A stretch of 64,000 bases of DNA from Brevinema_A sp051647245 (GTDB lineage Bacteria > Spirochaetota > Brevinematia > Brevinematales > Brevinemataceae): assembly GCA_051647245.1 (NCBI GenBank), contig JBOFDS010000008.1, positions 62,001 through 126,000 on the forward strand, written 5' to 3'. Positions 52,258-61,700 of this stretch are shown here, piece after piece. The position numbers were made by a program, and so were the translations under genes. The notes beneath the pieces are model-generated. The model worked only from the letters and a program-made list of their open reading frames with translations, was not told where the DNA came from and searched no databases. Every line of letters begins with the position of its first letter. Within the stretch, counting starts at the first letter, position 1.

Positions 52258-52652
52258 CGTATCATACCACAAGATAATGGCTCACTTTGTTCAAAATAAA
52301 ATTTAGAATACAGTTTATCAGCTGGCTTTACAGCTGTTAATGTTATATAAGCATCACTGTCCGTGTGCTTTTCAAAGTAAGAATTAATTTCCTGCATGAT
52401 AATATTACCATAACCTTTAGCTTGATGATCAGCATTCACCATTATATCACTAACAACATAGGTAAGCCCACCATCACCAACAACACGTCCAAATCCAATG
52501 AGTTCATCTTTTTCCCAAAGAGACACAACAAATAAAGAATTAGAGAGAGCTTTTTTGATATTTTCAATATTTTTTGTTCCGCCACTCATCTGTGATCTAA
52601 TACGTAATTGATCGTACTGTTCGGGTGTTGGAATTGTATGATTGAAAATCAT
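52236..52652 (-). CDS. GNAT-family N-acetyltransferase
   Basis: A 138-residue single-domain acetyltransferase with the acetyl-CoA loop in YVVSDIMVNADHQAKGYGNIIMQEI (Q-x-x-G-x-G type), preceded by ELIGFGRVVGDGG and followed by AYITLTAVKPADKLYSKFYFEQ. Substrate unknown. Ribosome site GGAGG. Its stop codon lies inside the terminator of the convergent acyltransferase gene, so the two ends overlap. Confidence 0.88.
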   Translation of the reverse strand: MIFNHTIPTPEQYDQLRIRSQMSGGTKNIENIKKALSNSLFVVSLWEKDELIGFGRVVGDGGLTYVVSDIMVNADHQAKGYGNIIMQEINSYFEKHTDSDAYITLTAVKPADKLYSKFYFEQSEPLSCGMIRKKPPQS

Positions 52653-52727
52653 AGGGAGCCTCCTTCATAATGAGTTTCTTTAAATAATTATATAAATATT
52701 TATAATTTCTGTCAATGCAGAACTTAC

Positions 52728-52756
52728 TTGACAAATGTGCTAAATACTGCTAAGAT
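52728..52756 (+). promoter_or_regulatory. Promoter of tmRNA
   Basis: TTGACA (52728-52733), 17-bp spacer, TAAGAT (52751-52756), 14 bp before the mature 5' end; a perfect TATAAT (52756-52761) overlaps it. Confidence 0.75.
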
Positions 52757-52770
52757 ATAATATAACACTT

Positions 52771-53114
52771 GGGGGTGTTTGGCTTCGATCGGGAGATCCT
52801 CTAATGCAGGTTTCAGGCGGGTCTGAGCATATCCTTAAACGGCTCAAACTTTTAGTTGCAAACGACAACTACGCTTTAGCAGCTTAATTACTGCTATCTG
52901 TGGTACTGCCCTTGATCTTTGGGTAGCTACCATAGTTAATAACTAAAGATCTCGGCAATCTATTGGTAGGCTGGATTGCTTAAATTTACTACCTGCGGTA
53001 AGAATAGTTTTGTTTGTTTTTCGACGCTTATCTAAGATTTATAAATGAACCAAGCTTGTGGATAAGGCTTGTGTTAAGGCTTTCGGGACGCGGGTTCGAT
53101 CCCCGCCACCTCCA
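52771..53114 (+). ncRNA. ssrA: tmRNA (transfer-messenger RNA)
   Basis: The 5' end GGGGGTG (52771-52777) pairs with CACCTCC (53107-53113), and the T-arm is CGCGGGTTCGATCCCCG, giving the tRNA-Ala-like half. The resume codon GCA at 52858 opens a tag reading A-ANDNYALAA before TAA at 52885-52887. The canonical tag in many bacteria is ANDENYALAA, so one residue is absent. The mature RNA is about 344 nt and CCA is not encoded. The gene rescues stalled ribosomes together with SmpB, which is not in the window. Confidence 0.96.
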
Positions 53115-53134
53115 ATACCCATTTGGGTGATTAT

Positions 53135-53175
53135 AACGGTTAAATATACTATATTGGTATGCTTAACCGTTTTTT
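53135..53175 (+). terminator. Intrinsic terminator of tmRNA
   Basis: AACGGTTAA (53135-53143) and TTAACCGTT (53163-53171) form a 9-bp stem around a 19-base loop, followed by T-run. Confidence 0.8.
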
Positions 53176-53296
53176 GATTTTTAAGATTTTACTAGTGTGT
53201 ATATTGTTCCTAAATTTGTGTACAGCATTGTACATCGAATTTTTGACGTTCATGTCAAAGTTGATATTATACACACCTTGTGCTAAGGAATCGAAA

Positions 53297-53410
53297 ATGG
53301 GATTATATCAAAGATCTAACGGATATCATTATTTACAAATTAGAGATGGATAGAACTCTAAAAGAATCTCACTTGAAACAAAAAATAAAATCACGAGCAA
53401 GAACATTGAT
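53297..53410 (+). pseudogene. N-terminal integrase remnant downstream of tmRNA
   Basis: GAAAATGGGATTATA leads into MGLYQRSNGYHYLQIRDG, then an in-frame TAG at 53351-53353, then NSKRISLETKNK. This aligns with MGLYQRGNGVFYLALTINNKRVYKSLRTKNK at the start of the tRNA-Ser-linked integrase remnant at 36189. No catalytic part remains. It marks a second former integration event, next to tmRNA, a common attachment site. Confidence 0.75.
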
Positions 53411-53542
53411 ATGTCCTTATTTTGTATTATTCCCCAATAACATTTATAGATAAACATAAAACTAGTTTAAATAATGATAATATATAAAAGTGTGGGCATT
53501 AATAAAAAAATAGTCTTGAAAAAATCAGAAATATAATTAATT

Positions 53543-54232
53543 TTAAAATGCAATACCTGTTGTAATCCCAGATGTTAGAGTATATATATGATTTTTATAA
53601 TCATTATTTACTGTATTATGTAGAAAATTAAAATCAAAACCTATAATAAAGCCTATATTTCGATTTAATTGATAGATTGTTCTCATATTAAAAGTAAGAC
53701 CCATTCCAAATGAACTATCACTAAGATTGTCATAATGTGTATAGATTTGTGATAAAGCCGCAATATTCAAACCAACTAACCAACCTTTTTTCTCTTCGTT
53801 AAGATTTTTATAAACCCACTTAGAATAGCCAATTGCTGCTTGAATAGAGTATCCAGATAACACAATATAAGGCTTTGCATCGATGACAGGTATATCAAAA
53901 CTCCACTTGACAAACATTCCCCCCTTTCCTCGGTCGCACAATCCTATAAATTCAAAAGCTAGTTGTGAAATCAGTCCTGGAGAACCTTTAAAATAAGAAC
54001 CCGCAAGCAACGAAGTTGTCACAGCAAAATTTACCGTATCTGTAGGAGGTGCAGGAATTGTCCACTCTGGACGTGGCTTTTTTTCTTTCTTTTTCTTTGT
54101 GTCTTTTTCATCAACTTCTTGAGTTTTATTAATAGACGTATCGATTGCTTGTTCTTGAACAGACTTTTTCGCATTATCTTGAGCAAATAATGGGAAGCTT
54201 AAGAGAAAAAAGACTAAGAATATTTTTTTCAT
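53543..54232 (-). CDS. Secreted protein, predicted small outer-membrane barrel
   Basis: A 229-residue protein with signal peptide MKKIFLVFFLLSFPLFAQ, a charged linker rich in Lys/Asp/Glu (about 20-60, DEKDTKKKKEKKPRPE) and a strand-rich domain (VNFAVTTSLLAGSYF, MFVKWSFDIPVIDAKPYIVLSGY, AAIGYSKWVY, SSFGMGLTFNMRTIYQL, NIGFIIGFDFNFL) ending in Phe. Eight strands would fit a small barrel. Family unknown. The upstream region is very AT-rich and shows no clear promoter. Confidence 0.7.
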   Translation of the reverse strand: MKKIFLVFFLLSFPLFAQDNAKKSVQEQAIDTSINKTQEVDEKDTKKKKEKKPRPEWTIPAPPTDTVNFAVTTSLLAGSYFKGSPGLISQLAFEFIGLCDRGKGGMFVKWSFDIPVIDAKPYIVLSGYSIQAAIGYSKWVYKNLNEEKKGWLVGLNIAALSQIYTHYDNLSDSSFGMGLTFNMRTIYQLNRNIGFIIGFDFNFLHNTVNNDYKNHIYTLTSGITTGIAF

Positions 54233-54360
54233 TGTTTTTCCTTATATTACATTAAATACATTAAATTTTAAATATATATTATTGATTTTATCATAGATCA
54301 TATACTTCCATTATAGGTTATTTATAACTAATGTCAAGCATTATTTACTATCTTTATACA

Positions 54361-54392
54361 AAAAACCCACCCCTAAAGCAGAGGTGGGTTTT
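54361..54392 (-). terminator. Intrinsic terminator of the PepV-YfcC operon
   Basis: AAAACCCACC / GGTGGGTTTT with an 11-base loop; on the minus strand it is followed by T6. Confidence 0.88.
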
Positions 54393-54406
54393 AGTTATTT
54401 AGAGAA

Positions 54407-55951
54407 CTAAATAAGTCCAAGGAATGGAGCTAAGGAAACAATAATTGTTCCTACTGCAAGCATTGCAAGCATAGTTTTGAGGACAAACTTAAGATAGAGT
54501 CCATAAGGAATATTAAAGAGTTCCAGTGTTCCCATCGTGGTCGCACCTGGATAGATGCCAGACATAAAATTAATACCCATTGTGAAAGCTGAGATCAAAA
54601 GAATTTGACCACCAGTTGCACCGATTGGGCTGGATTGGAAAAGCGCAAACGCGACCGCTCCTAAAATAGGCATCGTGATACCAGCGACGCCACTTGTGGA
54701 TTGAAGAAAGAACCCTATCCCCACATAAGCAAGCACTGCTGCCACAACAAATCCCCAAGATGGGATTCCTTGAAGGATATTTTGAATCCAATAGACGAAA
54801 GTGACGGACATACCTTCTGTTTTAGAACCCATAAGAACGGAAATACCATTCGCTACAGTTAAAACCAAAACCACACCTAGAAGATCTCTCGCTCCAGCAA
54901 CAAATTGTTTGACAAATTCTTCTTCTGGGATACGGTTAATGAGCCCAATAATAAGAGTTCCAAGAAAAAATACAAAAGCAAATTCATCAAAATACCAATC
55001 ACCAAGAGGGGTGATATTTCCAGCACCAAGAAGGGTTCCAAGAACAGGAATGCTTGCAAGGAACTGAAATGGAGCGTTAACGACATCTTGCATCGTGCCA
55101 TTTGCTGTTGGAATTTCGTACCAAGGAATATAACCCAAAATCAAAAGAACAATAATCGCCACTAAAACCATCGCTGACCAAAAACGACGTGGTGTGAGTT
55201 CGGGAAGAGTCTTATTTTCATGATGAAGAGAATTGACTTCAATATCTTTTAAGAGAGAAAGCTCTTTATTTTTTTTGACTTTATTAGAATAATTTAAAGT
55301 GTAAACAAGTGCAATAGTATAGAGCACTGCAAAAATCAGCATGCGAAGGAAGATTCCACTCCCGAGAGAGAGTTCACTATTGCCGATCGCACCCATCGCA
55401 GCTCCTGTGGAGAATGGGTTGACGATACTTGCCATATTACCAACAGATCCACCTATCATCATCACAGCGATACCAGTCATAGCATCGTAACCAGCTAAGA
55501 TAAATAGAGGAACAATAACCACAGCAAAGGCTGGAATTTCTTCCCAAAAACCAAAGACGGTACCAAATAACGCAAAGACAAACATCAACACTGCAATCAA
55601 CATATTACCTGTGAACTTTTTGAGGAGTCCCCCGATTGCGGCATCCATTGCACCGACATAGTTGATCATTCCAAGGAAGACCCCTGCCATGAGGATAGCA
55701 ATAGCTACGGAAGCAGATTTTGAGAAGCCACGAACAGGTGCCATGATAATATCCCAAAGACCTGCAGCTTGCACACCGGCATTATTGATAACATCTCCAG
55801 AGCTAGATAAGACAGCATTATAGATAATTTCTTTAGAGCCATCTTCTCCGACTACGACAACAGATGGTGGAACAAACCAAGTCAAGAACGCAGTTACAAC
55901 AAGAAATATAAAAACAATACTATAAGAACTAAGCATTTTTCCTTTTTTCAT
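54407..55951 (-). CDS. YfcC-family transporter (DcuC/ArcD-like)
   Basis: A 514-residue integral membrane protein with about 12 membrane segments. It matches the YfcC family of predicted amino-acid or dicarboxylate carriers: N-terminal SIVFIFLVVTAFLTWFVPPSV, VFLGMINYVGAMDAAIGGLLKK, GTVFGFWEEIPAFAVVIVPLFI, MMIGGSVGNMASIVNPFSTG, and C-terminal STSGVAGITMPILGAVAFAL. It is 18 bp downstream of the dipeptidase gene, with GGAGG as ribosome site, so uptake of a peptide or amino acid, or export of the hydrolysis product, is likely. Substrate unknown. Confidence 0.87.
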   Translation of the reverse strand: MKKGKMLSSYSIVFIFLVVTAFLTWFVPPSVVVVGEDGSKEIIYNAVLSSSGDVINNAGVQAAGLWDIIMAPVRGFSKSASVAIAILMAGVFLGMINYVGAMDAAIGGLLKKFTGNMLIAVLMFVFALFGTVFGFWEEIPAFAVVIVPLFILAGYDAMTGIAVMMIGGSVGNMASIVNPFSTGAAMGAIGNSELSLGSGIFLRMLIFAVLYTIALVYTLNYSNKVKKNKELSLLKDIEVNSLHHENKTLPELTPRRFWSAMVLVAIIVLLILGYIPWYEIPTANGTMQDVVNAPFQFLASIPVLGTLLGAGNITPLGDWYFDEFAFVFFLGTLIIGLINRIPEEEFVKQFVAGARDLLGVVLVLTVANGISVLMGSKTEGMSVTFVYWIQNILQGIPSWGFVVAAVLAYVGIGFFLQSTSGVAGITMPILGAVAFALFQSSPIGATGGQILLISAFTMGINFMSGIYPGATTMGTLELFNIPYGLYLKFVLKTMLAMLAVGTIIVSLAPFLGLI

Positions 55952-55969
55952 TGTAAGGTTCCTCCTAAA

Positions 55970-57316
55970 TTAAAATTTTTGACCATTAAGCTTTTCAAAT
56001 GCCCTCATATAGACACGCATAGCTGTTTTCAAGTCTTCTAATACGATATATTCGTTTGGTTGGTGTTCTGTTTTTGCACGATCAGGAAGAATGGCACCGA
56101 AAGCCACACAATTTGGAATAGCACGAGCATAGGTTGCGCCACCTGATGCGATAGGTTTGCTCTCTAGGTCGCCTGTTTCTTCTTGGTAAGCACTCATAAG
56201 ACTCTTGATAAGCGCAGAATCTTGAGGAACATAGATAGAAGGCATATAATCATATTCTTCATAACTAAATCCATACTCAGCAGCTTTGTCTTTGAGTTTT
56301 TGTGCGATAATTTCTTTGTCATAAGTAACAGGAATCCGCATATCAAGACAGAGAATCTCTTCGTCATCACACTCGATCTTACCAACATTAAACTTCAATT
56401 CACCAGAATGCTCATCCTTCACTTCACCAAAGATTGGCTCTGCAAAGTTATGCCCAATAATATTTTCGGTAACAAATTTTGCGGCTTTACTTGGGATTGC
56501 TGCTTCATGAAGAGCATGGAGATAGCGGTTGATCGCATTAATACCTGTCTCAGCAACTTGTGCATGGGCAGATTTTCCTAGCACTTCCACTTCTTCGCCA
56601 AGGTCTTTGAATTCATAGCCAAGATTCTTCAAACATTCTTTAAGTGTCATAGATGCTGGCGCGGTAATTGTGGAAGGAACAGCATTAAAAGCATCTCCAG
56701 CTTTGAAAATAATTCCTGCATCGTTAGTAGCACGGAGTTTGACTTGAAGGAGACCTTTTTCAGAATAAATCAAAGGAAATCGAGAATCAGGGGTAAAGCC
56801 AACAGATGGGATTTCTTCTTTTTCTGTATATTTTTTCATATCACGCCATAGACTTTCTTCATCCGTCCCAAAAATAAAACGAATACGCCCCTCAGGCTCA
56901 AAACCATTATCAAGAAGACCTTTTAGTGCATAGATCGCAGCAAGTGTAGGGCCTTTATCATCTTGAGATCCACGTGCATAATATTTTCCGTCTTCGATAC
57001 GTGGGGTGAAAGGATCGCTTGTCCAATTGTTAAGATCACCAGCTGGAACGACATCTAAATGCCCAAGCACACCGAGAAGATTCTCACCTTCACCGATTTC
57101 TGCGTAACCATAGTATCCTTGAGGATCAATAAAGGTTCTAAAACCAAGCTCATCACAAATTTTTATCATTTCTTCGAGAGCTTTTTGGATATTTTCACCA
57201 AAAGGATACTCTCCCTCTTCCCCTTCAACCCAAACACTAGGAATAGACACAAGACGGTCGAGATGCTTAATGTAGCTGTCAAAATTTTTGTCGATTGCTT
57301 CTTGATAGTTTTTCAT
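55970..57316 (-). CDS. PepV-like dipeptidase (M20 metallopeptidase)
   Basis: From the ATG at 57316 the protein has 448 residues. The ATG at 57328 is rejected because the GGAGG ribosome site lies between the two. It carries the M20 zinc ligands in order: LGHLDVVPAGD, GSQDDKGPTLAA, GTDEESLWRD, GFTPDSRFP and the C-terminal AKTEHQPNEY. The insert SAHAQVAETGINAI is the dimerisation/lid region. PepV-type enzymes cut dipeptides in the cytoplasm, often of wide specificity. It forms an operon with the YfcC-like transporter. Confidence 0.92.
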   Translation of the reverse strand: MKNYQEAIDKNFDSYIKHLDRLVSIPSVWVEGEEGEYPFGENIQKALEEMIKICDELGFRTFIDPQGYYGYAEIGEGENLLGVLGHLDVVPAGDLNNWTSDPFTPRIEDGKYYARGSQDDKGPTLAAIYALKGLLDNGFEPEGRIRFIFGTDEESLWRDMKKYTEKEEIPSVGFTPDSRFPLIYSEKGLLQVKLRATNDAGIIFKAGDAFNAVPSTITAPASMTLKECLKNLGYEFKDLGEEVEVLGKSAHAQVAETGINAINRYLHALHEAAIPSKAAKFVTENIIGHNFAEPIFGEVKDEHSGELKFNVGKIECDDEEILCLDMRIPVTYDKEIIAQKLKDKAAEYGFSYEEYDYMPSIYVPQDSALIKSLMSAYQEETGDLESKPIASGGATYARAIPNCVAFGAILPDRAKTEHQPNEYIVLEDLKTAMRVYMRAFEKLNGQKF

Positions 57317-57348
57317 AGAAACCTCCATATTCTAAAATAGATCATTTT

Positions 57349-57378
57349 ATTTTATCACGTTTTTTTAAGAACTGTCAA
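57349..57378 (-). promoter_or_regulatory. Promoter of the PepV-YfcC operon
   Basis: Minus strand TTGACA (57378-57373), 18-bp spacer, TAAAAT (57354-57349), 32 bp before the start. Confidence 0.7.
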
Positions 57379-57465
57379 GGTAATAGGCTATTTTAAGGAA
57401 AATTCGAGAATTTTTCATAGATGTAGTATAATAAATACCTCTCCAAGAAAAGATAATGAAAATTC

Positions 57466-57495
57466 TTGACATTCTAATCTAAAATAGTTTATAAT
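57466..57495 (+). promoter_or_regulatory. Promoter of the pyrimidine operon
   Basis: TTGACA (57466-57471), 18-bp spacer, TATAAT (57490-57495). Transcription should start near 57502, giving a leader of about 200 bases before carA. Confidence 0.85.
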
Positions 57496-57522
57496 ATCAA
57501 AATTAATGAAAGGAGTGCGGAT

Positions 57523-57636
57523 ATGTTAGCATATAACGCGAATATTTCTTCTCAAAAGTGTGTTACTGCTGATTCCCCATTCATTTTGATTGATTCTCAT
57601 TCTATGATTAATGTTTTAAATCTTTTAAATTTATAA
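57523..57636 (+). CDS. Putative 37-residue leader peptide of the pyrimidine operon
   Basis: ATG at 57523 follows a strong AAGGAG (57510-57515) and opens a 37-codon ORF (starts MLAYNANISSQ, ends NVLNLLNL) with TAA at 57634-57636. The stop is one base before the 5' arm of an intrinsic terminator. The last 60 bases of the ORF are T-rich. There is no run of a single amino-acid codon, so amino-acid attenuation is unlikely. Position and layout resemble pyrL of E. coli pyrBI, where a ribosome close behind RNA polymerase blocks the terminator when UTP is low and polymerase pauses at U-rich sites. Expression of the peptide is inferred, not shown. Confidence 0.7.
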   Translation: MLAYNANISSQKCVTADSPFILIDSHSMINVLNLLNL

Positions 57637-57637
57637 G

Positions 57638-57665
57638 TACCGATTTTATATCGGTATTTTTTTTT
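57638..57665 (+). terminator. Attenuator terminator before carA
   Basis: TACCGAT (57638-57644) / ATCGGTA (57650-57656), 5-base loop, then nine T (57657-57665). It lies 36 bp upstream of carA and downstream of the operon promoter, so it must be read through for expression of the pyr genes. Confidence 0.9.
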
Positions 57666-57701
57666 ATCAATAATTTTATAAAATAACAAAAAGAGGTTCT
57701 T

Positions 57702-58790
57702 ATGAAAACAAAGCTCATCCTTGAAAATGGAGATGTTTTTATCGGTAAAACACTTGGCTATGAGATTGATACGACCGTTGCGGAATTGGTGTTCAATACA
57801 TCTATGAGTGGCTTCCAAGAGATCATGACAGATCCTTCTTATTATAAGCAAATGGTGACTATGTCCTATCCTTTGGTGGGAAATTATGGATTTAATGCTG
57901 ATGATATTCAATCGGCAAGTCCAAAGATTTCAGCTCTTATCGTGAAAGAAGACTGTAAATTCCCATCTAATTTTCGCTGTGAGATGACGCTGCGTAGTTA
58001 TCTTCGTCAATTCAAAATTCCTGGAATGAAGGGAGTAGACACGAGAGCTTTAGTTCGTGTGATCCGTGAAAATCCAAGCATGACAGCTATTTTAACCACT
58101 AAAGACCTCACCAAACAAGAAATTCGTACTCTTTGTGCGGAATTTTCTATGGATGATGCTATTTCTAAAGTCGCCTGCTCAGAGGCTTATAATTATAACG
58201 AAATCTCTGCCAACACACGTTATAAAATTGCTGTTATCGATTATGGCATCAAAAAATCTATTCTTGATGGATTTGCAGATTTGACTTGTGCTTTACGTTT
58301 GTTCCCTTACACCACAGATGCAGCAGCACTTCAAGAATGGAATCCTGATATTATCTTCCTCTCTAACGGTCCTGGCGACCCTGCCGTACTCCAGTCCAAA
58401 CTTTCTTTCCTAAAACCTTTCCTTGGCAAGATCCCTATTCTTGGTATTTGTCTTGGGCATCAGCTTCTTGGTTGGGCCTTAGGCGGTGAAACTTCCCGTC
58501 TCAATTACGGGCATCGTGGAGGAAACCATCCTGTGCTTGATATTATAGAAGACAAAGTCCTCATCACGTCTCAGAATCACGGATATTTCGTATCAAAACT
58601 CCCAAAAGATATGATAGAAAGTCATCGTAACCTCATCGATAATACAAACGAAGGGATGATTTCTACCAAACTTGGCGTCAAATCCGTTCAATTCCATCCT
58701 GAAGCAGGCCCTGGACCTAATGATGGTCTTGTGATCTTTAAAGAATTTTTGACATTTGCAGATAATTTTTATCAAAGAGGAGCACACTAA
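57702..58790 (+). CDS. carA: Carbamoyl-phosphate synthase small subunit
   Basis: A 362-residue glutamine amidotransferase subunit that releases ammonia from glutamine for CarB. The N-terminal domain shows LILENGDVFIGKTLGYE, AELVFNTSMSGFQEIMTDPSYYKQ and GVDTRALVRVIRE. The class-I amidotransferase part has SNGPGDP, the catalytic Cys250 in GICLGHQLLGWALGG, GGNHPV, and His332/Glu334 in FHPEAGPGP. Its stop overlaps the carB start by one base (TAATG). First structural gene of the pyr operon, placed after the attenuator. Confidence 0.97.
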   Translation: MKTKLILENGDVFIGKTLGYEIDTTVAELVFNTSMSGFQEIMTDPSYYKQMVTMSYPLVGNYGFNADDIQSASPKISALIVKEDCKFPSNFRCEMTLRSYLRQFKIPGMKGVDTRALVRVIRENPSMTAILTTKDLTKQEIRTLCAEFSMDDAISKVACSEAYNYNEISANTRYKIAVIDYGIKKSILDGFADLTCALRLFPYTTDAAALQEWNPDIIFLSNGPGDPAVLQSKLSFLKPFLGKIPILGICLGHQLLGWALGGETSRLNYGHRGGNHPVLDIIEDKVLITSQNHGYFVSKLPKDMIESHRNLIDNTNEGMISTKLGVKSVQFHPEAGPGPNDGLVIFKEFLTFADNFYQRGAH

Positions 58791-61700
58791 TGAGTAAGTA
58801 TAATAAAGTCCTTGTTATTGGATCAGGCCCTATCATTATTGGGCAAGCAGCTGAATTTGATTATTCTGGCACACAGGCTTGTCATGCCCTCAAGGAAGAA
58901 GGTATTGAAGTCCTTCTCCTCAACCCAAACCCAGCAACAATCATGACAGATTCGTCTGCAGCTGATAAAGTCTACCTCGAACCTCTCACTGTAGAAACCG
59001 TTGAACAAATCTTCATTAACGAACAACCTGATGGAATTCTTTGTAATCTTGGGGGACAGAGTGCCCTAAATCTTGCTATGGAACTAGACAAACACGGTAC
59101 TCTCGAAAAATATAATGTACAAATCCTCGGCTCAGATATTGCCACAATCAAAAAAGGCGAAGATAGAGATATTTTTGCCAAACTCATGCAGGAACTCGAT
59201 ATTCCTATTATTGAAAGTGCTATCGTTTATTCTCTTGAAGAAGGCCTTGATAAAGCAAGCATGATTGGGTATCCTATCATTGTGCGTCCTGCGTTTACGC
59301 TTGGTGGGACTGGTGGTGGTATCGCCAACAATCCCGAAGAACTCCGTGAAATTTTGGAGAAAGGTTTGTCCCTCAGTCCTGTAAGTCAAGCCCTAATCGA
59401 AAAGAGTATCAAAGGCTGGAAAGAAGTTGAATTTGAAGTAATGCGTGATGCTCATGGCACAGCGATTTCTGTGTGTCATATGGAGAACCTTGATCCTGTC
59501 GGGATTCATACAGGGGATAGTATTGTCGTAACACCGTGTCAGACTCTTGCCGACAAAGAAATCCAAATGCTTCGTTCTGCAGCGTTACGTATTGCTAGTG
59601 AAGTAGGAATTATCGGTGCATGTAATGTACAGTTTGCTCTTCATCCAAAATCTTTTGATTATATTGTCATCGAAATCAATCCTCGCGTGAGCCGTTCTTC
59701 TGCTCTTGCATCAAAAGCTACAGGTTATCCTATCGCTCGTATTTCCACAAAAGTCGCTCTCGGCTATCGTCTTGACCAAATTATCAACGAAGTAACAGGG
59801 AAAACACCAGCTTGTTTTGAGCCTACACTAGACTATGTCGTGGTCAAGATTCCTAAATGGCCTTTTGACAAGTTCCCTAATGCAGACCGTCGTCTCGGCA
59901 CCAAAATGATGGCAACGGGTGAAGTCATGGCGATTGGACGAAATTTTGAGCAAGCCTTCCTCAAAGCAATCCGTTCTCTTGAAATCAATCGCTATGGTTT
60001 GATGTATCCAGAAGCCGAAACAAGATCCAACGAAGAACTCAAAGAACGTATCGTTAAAGCAGGCGATGACAGGATCTTCGATTTAGCAGAACTACTACGT
60101 CGCGGATTCATCTGGCAACGTCTTTGTAAATTGACCGCTATTGATTATTATTTTATGGAAAAAATTGATTGGATCGTCCGTCAAGAAGAACTCCTCAAAA
60201 CAATGTCTCTCAGTGACTTAGATGCAAACCATCTCAGAAAATTGAAAAATAAAGGATTCTCAGACAAGGCTATCGCTCAATTGATGAAAGTAGAAGAAGA
60301 AGATATCCTTGCAAAACGTATGGAAAATAATATCTTCCCTGTCTACAAACCTGTCGATACCTGTGCTGCTGAATTTGAAGCAGTGGTGCCTTACTACTAT
60401 TCCTGTTATGATAAGGAAGATGAAGTCCCTGTCACAAACGATAAAAAGATGCTTGTGATTGGTTCTGGACCTATCCGTATCGGTCAAGGGATTGAGTTTG
60501 ATTATTCTGTGGTGCATGCCGTGAACACTCTCAAAACCCTTGGATACAAAAGTATCGTGATCAATAACAACCCTGAAACGGTAAGTACAGACTTTGTTAT
60601 TGCTGATAAATTATACTTTGAGCCTCTCACGGAAGAGGATGTTTACCATATTATCCTTAAAGAAAAACCTGAATATGTCTTTGTGCAATTCGGGGGACAA
60701 ACAGCGATCAAGCTTGCCAAATTCCTTCATGACAAAAAAATCCCTGTGGCAGGAGTTGGTTTTGAGCAAATCGATCTTGCAGAAGATAGAGAACGTTTTG
60801 ATCTTCTTATGGAAGAGTTGCACATCCCTCGCCCAAAAGGCACCAACATCCGCAGCATAGAAGAAGGACTCAAAGCGGCTACGGAGCTTGGTTTCCCTGT
60901 GCTTGTGAGACCGTCCTATGTTCTTGGTGGGGCTGGAATGGAAATTTGTCATTCTGTCGAAGAGGTCAAAAATTATCTTTCTATCGCTCTACAACATACA
61001 GAACACCCTATCCTAATCGATAAGTATCTCAACGGCATCGAGCTTGAAACAGATGCTATTTGTGATGGTGAAAATATATTTATCCCTGGAATCATGGAAC
61101 ATTGGGAACGTGCAGGCGTGCACTCTGGCGATAGTATGAGTATCTATCCAACACAGCGTATTCCTGAACATATCGAAAAACTCGTAGAAGAATATTGTAA
61201 AAAAATCGCGATTGCTATGAATATTAAAGGACTCTTAAATGTGCAATTTGTGCTTTTTGAAGATCAACTCTACGTCATCGAAGTCAATCCTCGTGCAAGC
61301 CGTACCATTCCTTTTATTGCAAAAGTAACAGGAGTTCCTATTGTAGATATCGCAACCAAAGTCATGCTCGGAGCAAAATTATCCGACATGAGTGTGATTG
61401 GAATTCATCCAAAAATCAAAGATATCGCCGTTAAGGCTCCTGTATTCTCCACAGAAAAGCTGCCTAATGTGGAAGTAGGACTCAGCCCTGAAATGAAATC
61501 CACAGGAGAAAGTGCCGCTATTGCACCGACTTTCCCTGAAGCACTATACAAAGCCCTACTCTCAGCTCGTAAGAAGTTTTTGAACTTGGAAGACACTCAT
61601 ATTTATCTCTCCATGGCTGAACAGGATCATATCCGTGATGAAGTTGCTGAGATATTGCTTTCTTTCCCAAAAAATTCCCTCACCCTAAGTGCTGAAGAAA

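Larger units (their letters stand above)
53115..53542. other. Gene-poor stretch after tmRNA
   Basis: The 428 bp hold the tmRNA terminator (53135-53175), an integrase remnant (53297-53410) and otherwise AT-rich DNA in which I see no further gene. Confidence 0.6.

Noticed and set aside
53159..53353. 64-residue ORF after tmRNA
   Set aside because: It starts within the tmRNA terminator; only its last codons (MGLYQRSNG...) are real integrase remnant.
35955..53410. att direct repeats of the tRNA-Ser or ssrA 3' ends
   Set aside because: I looked for second copies of the 3' ends in the window and saw none, so island borders are not proven.
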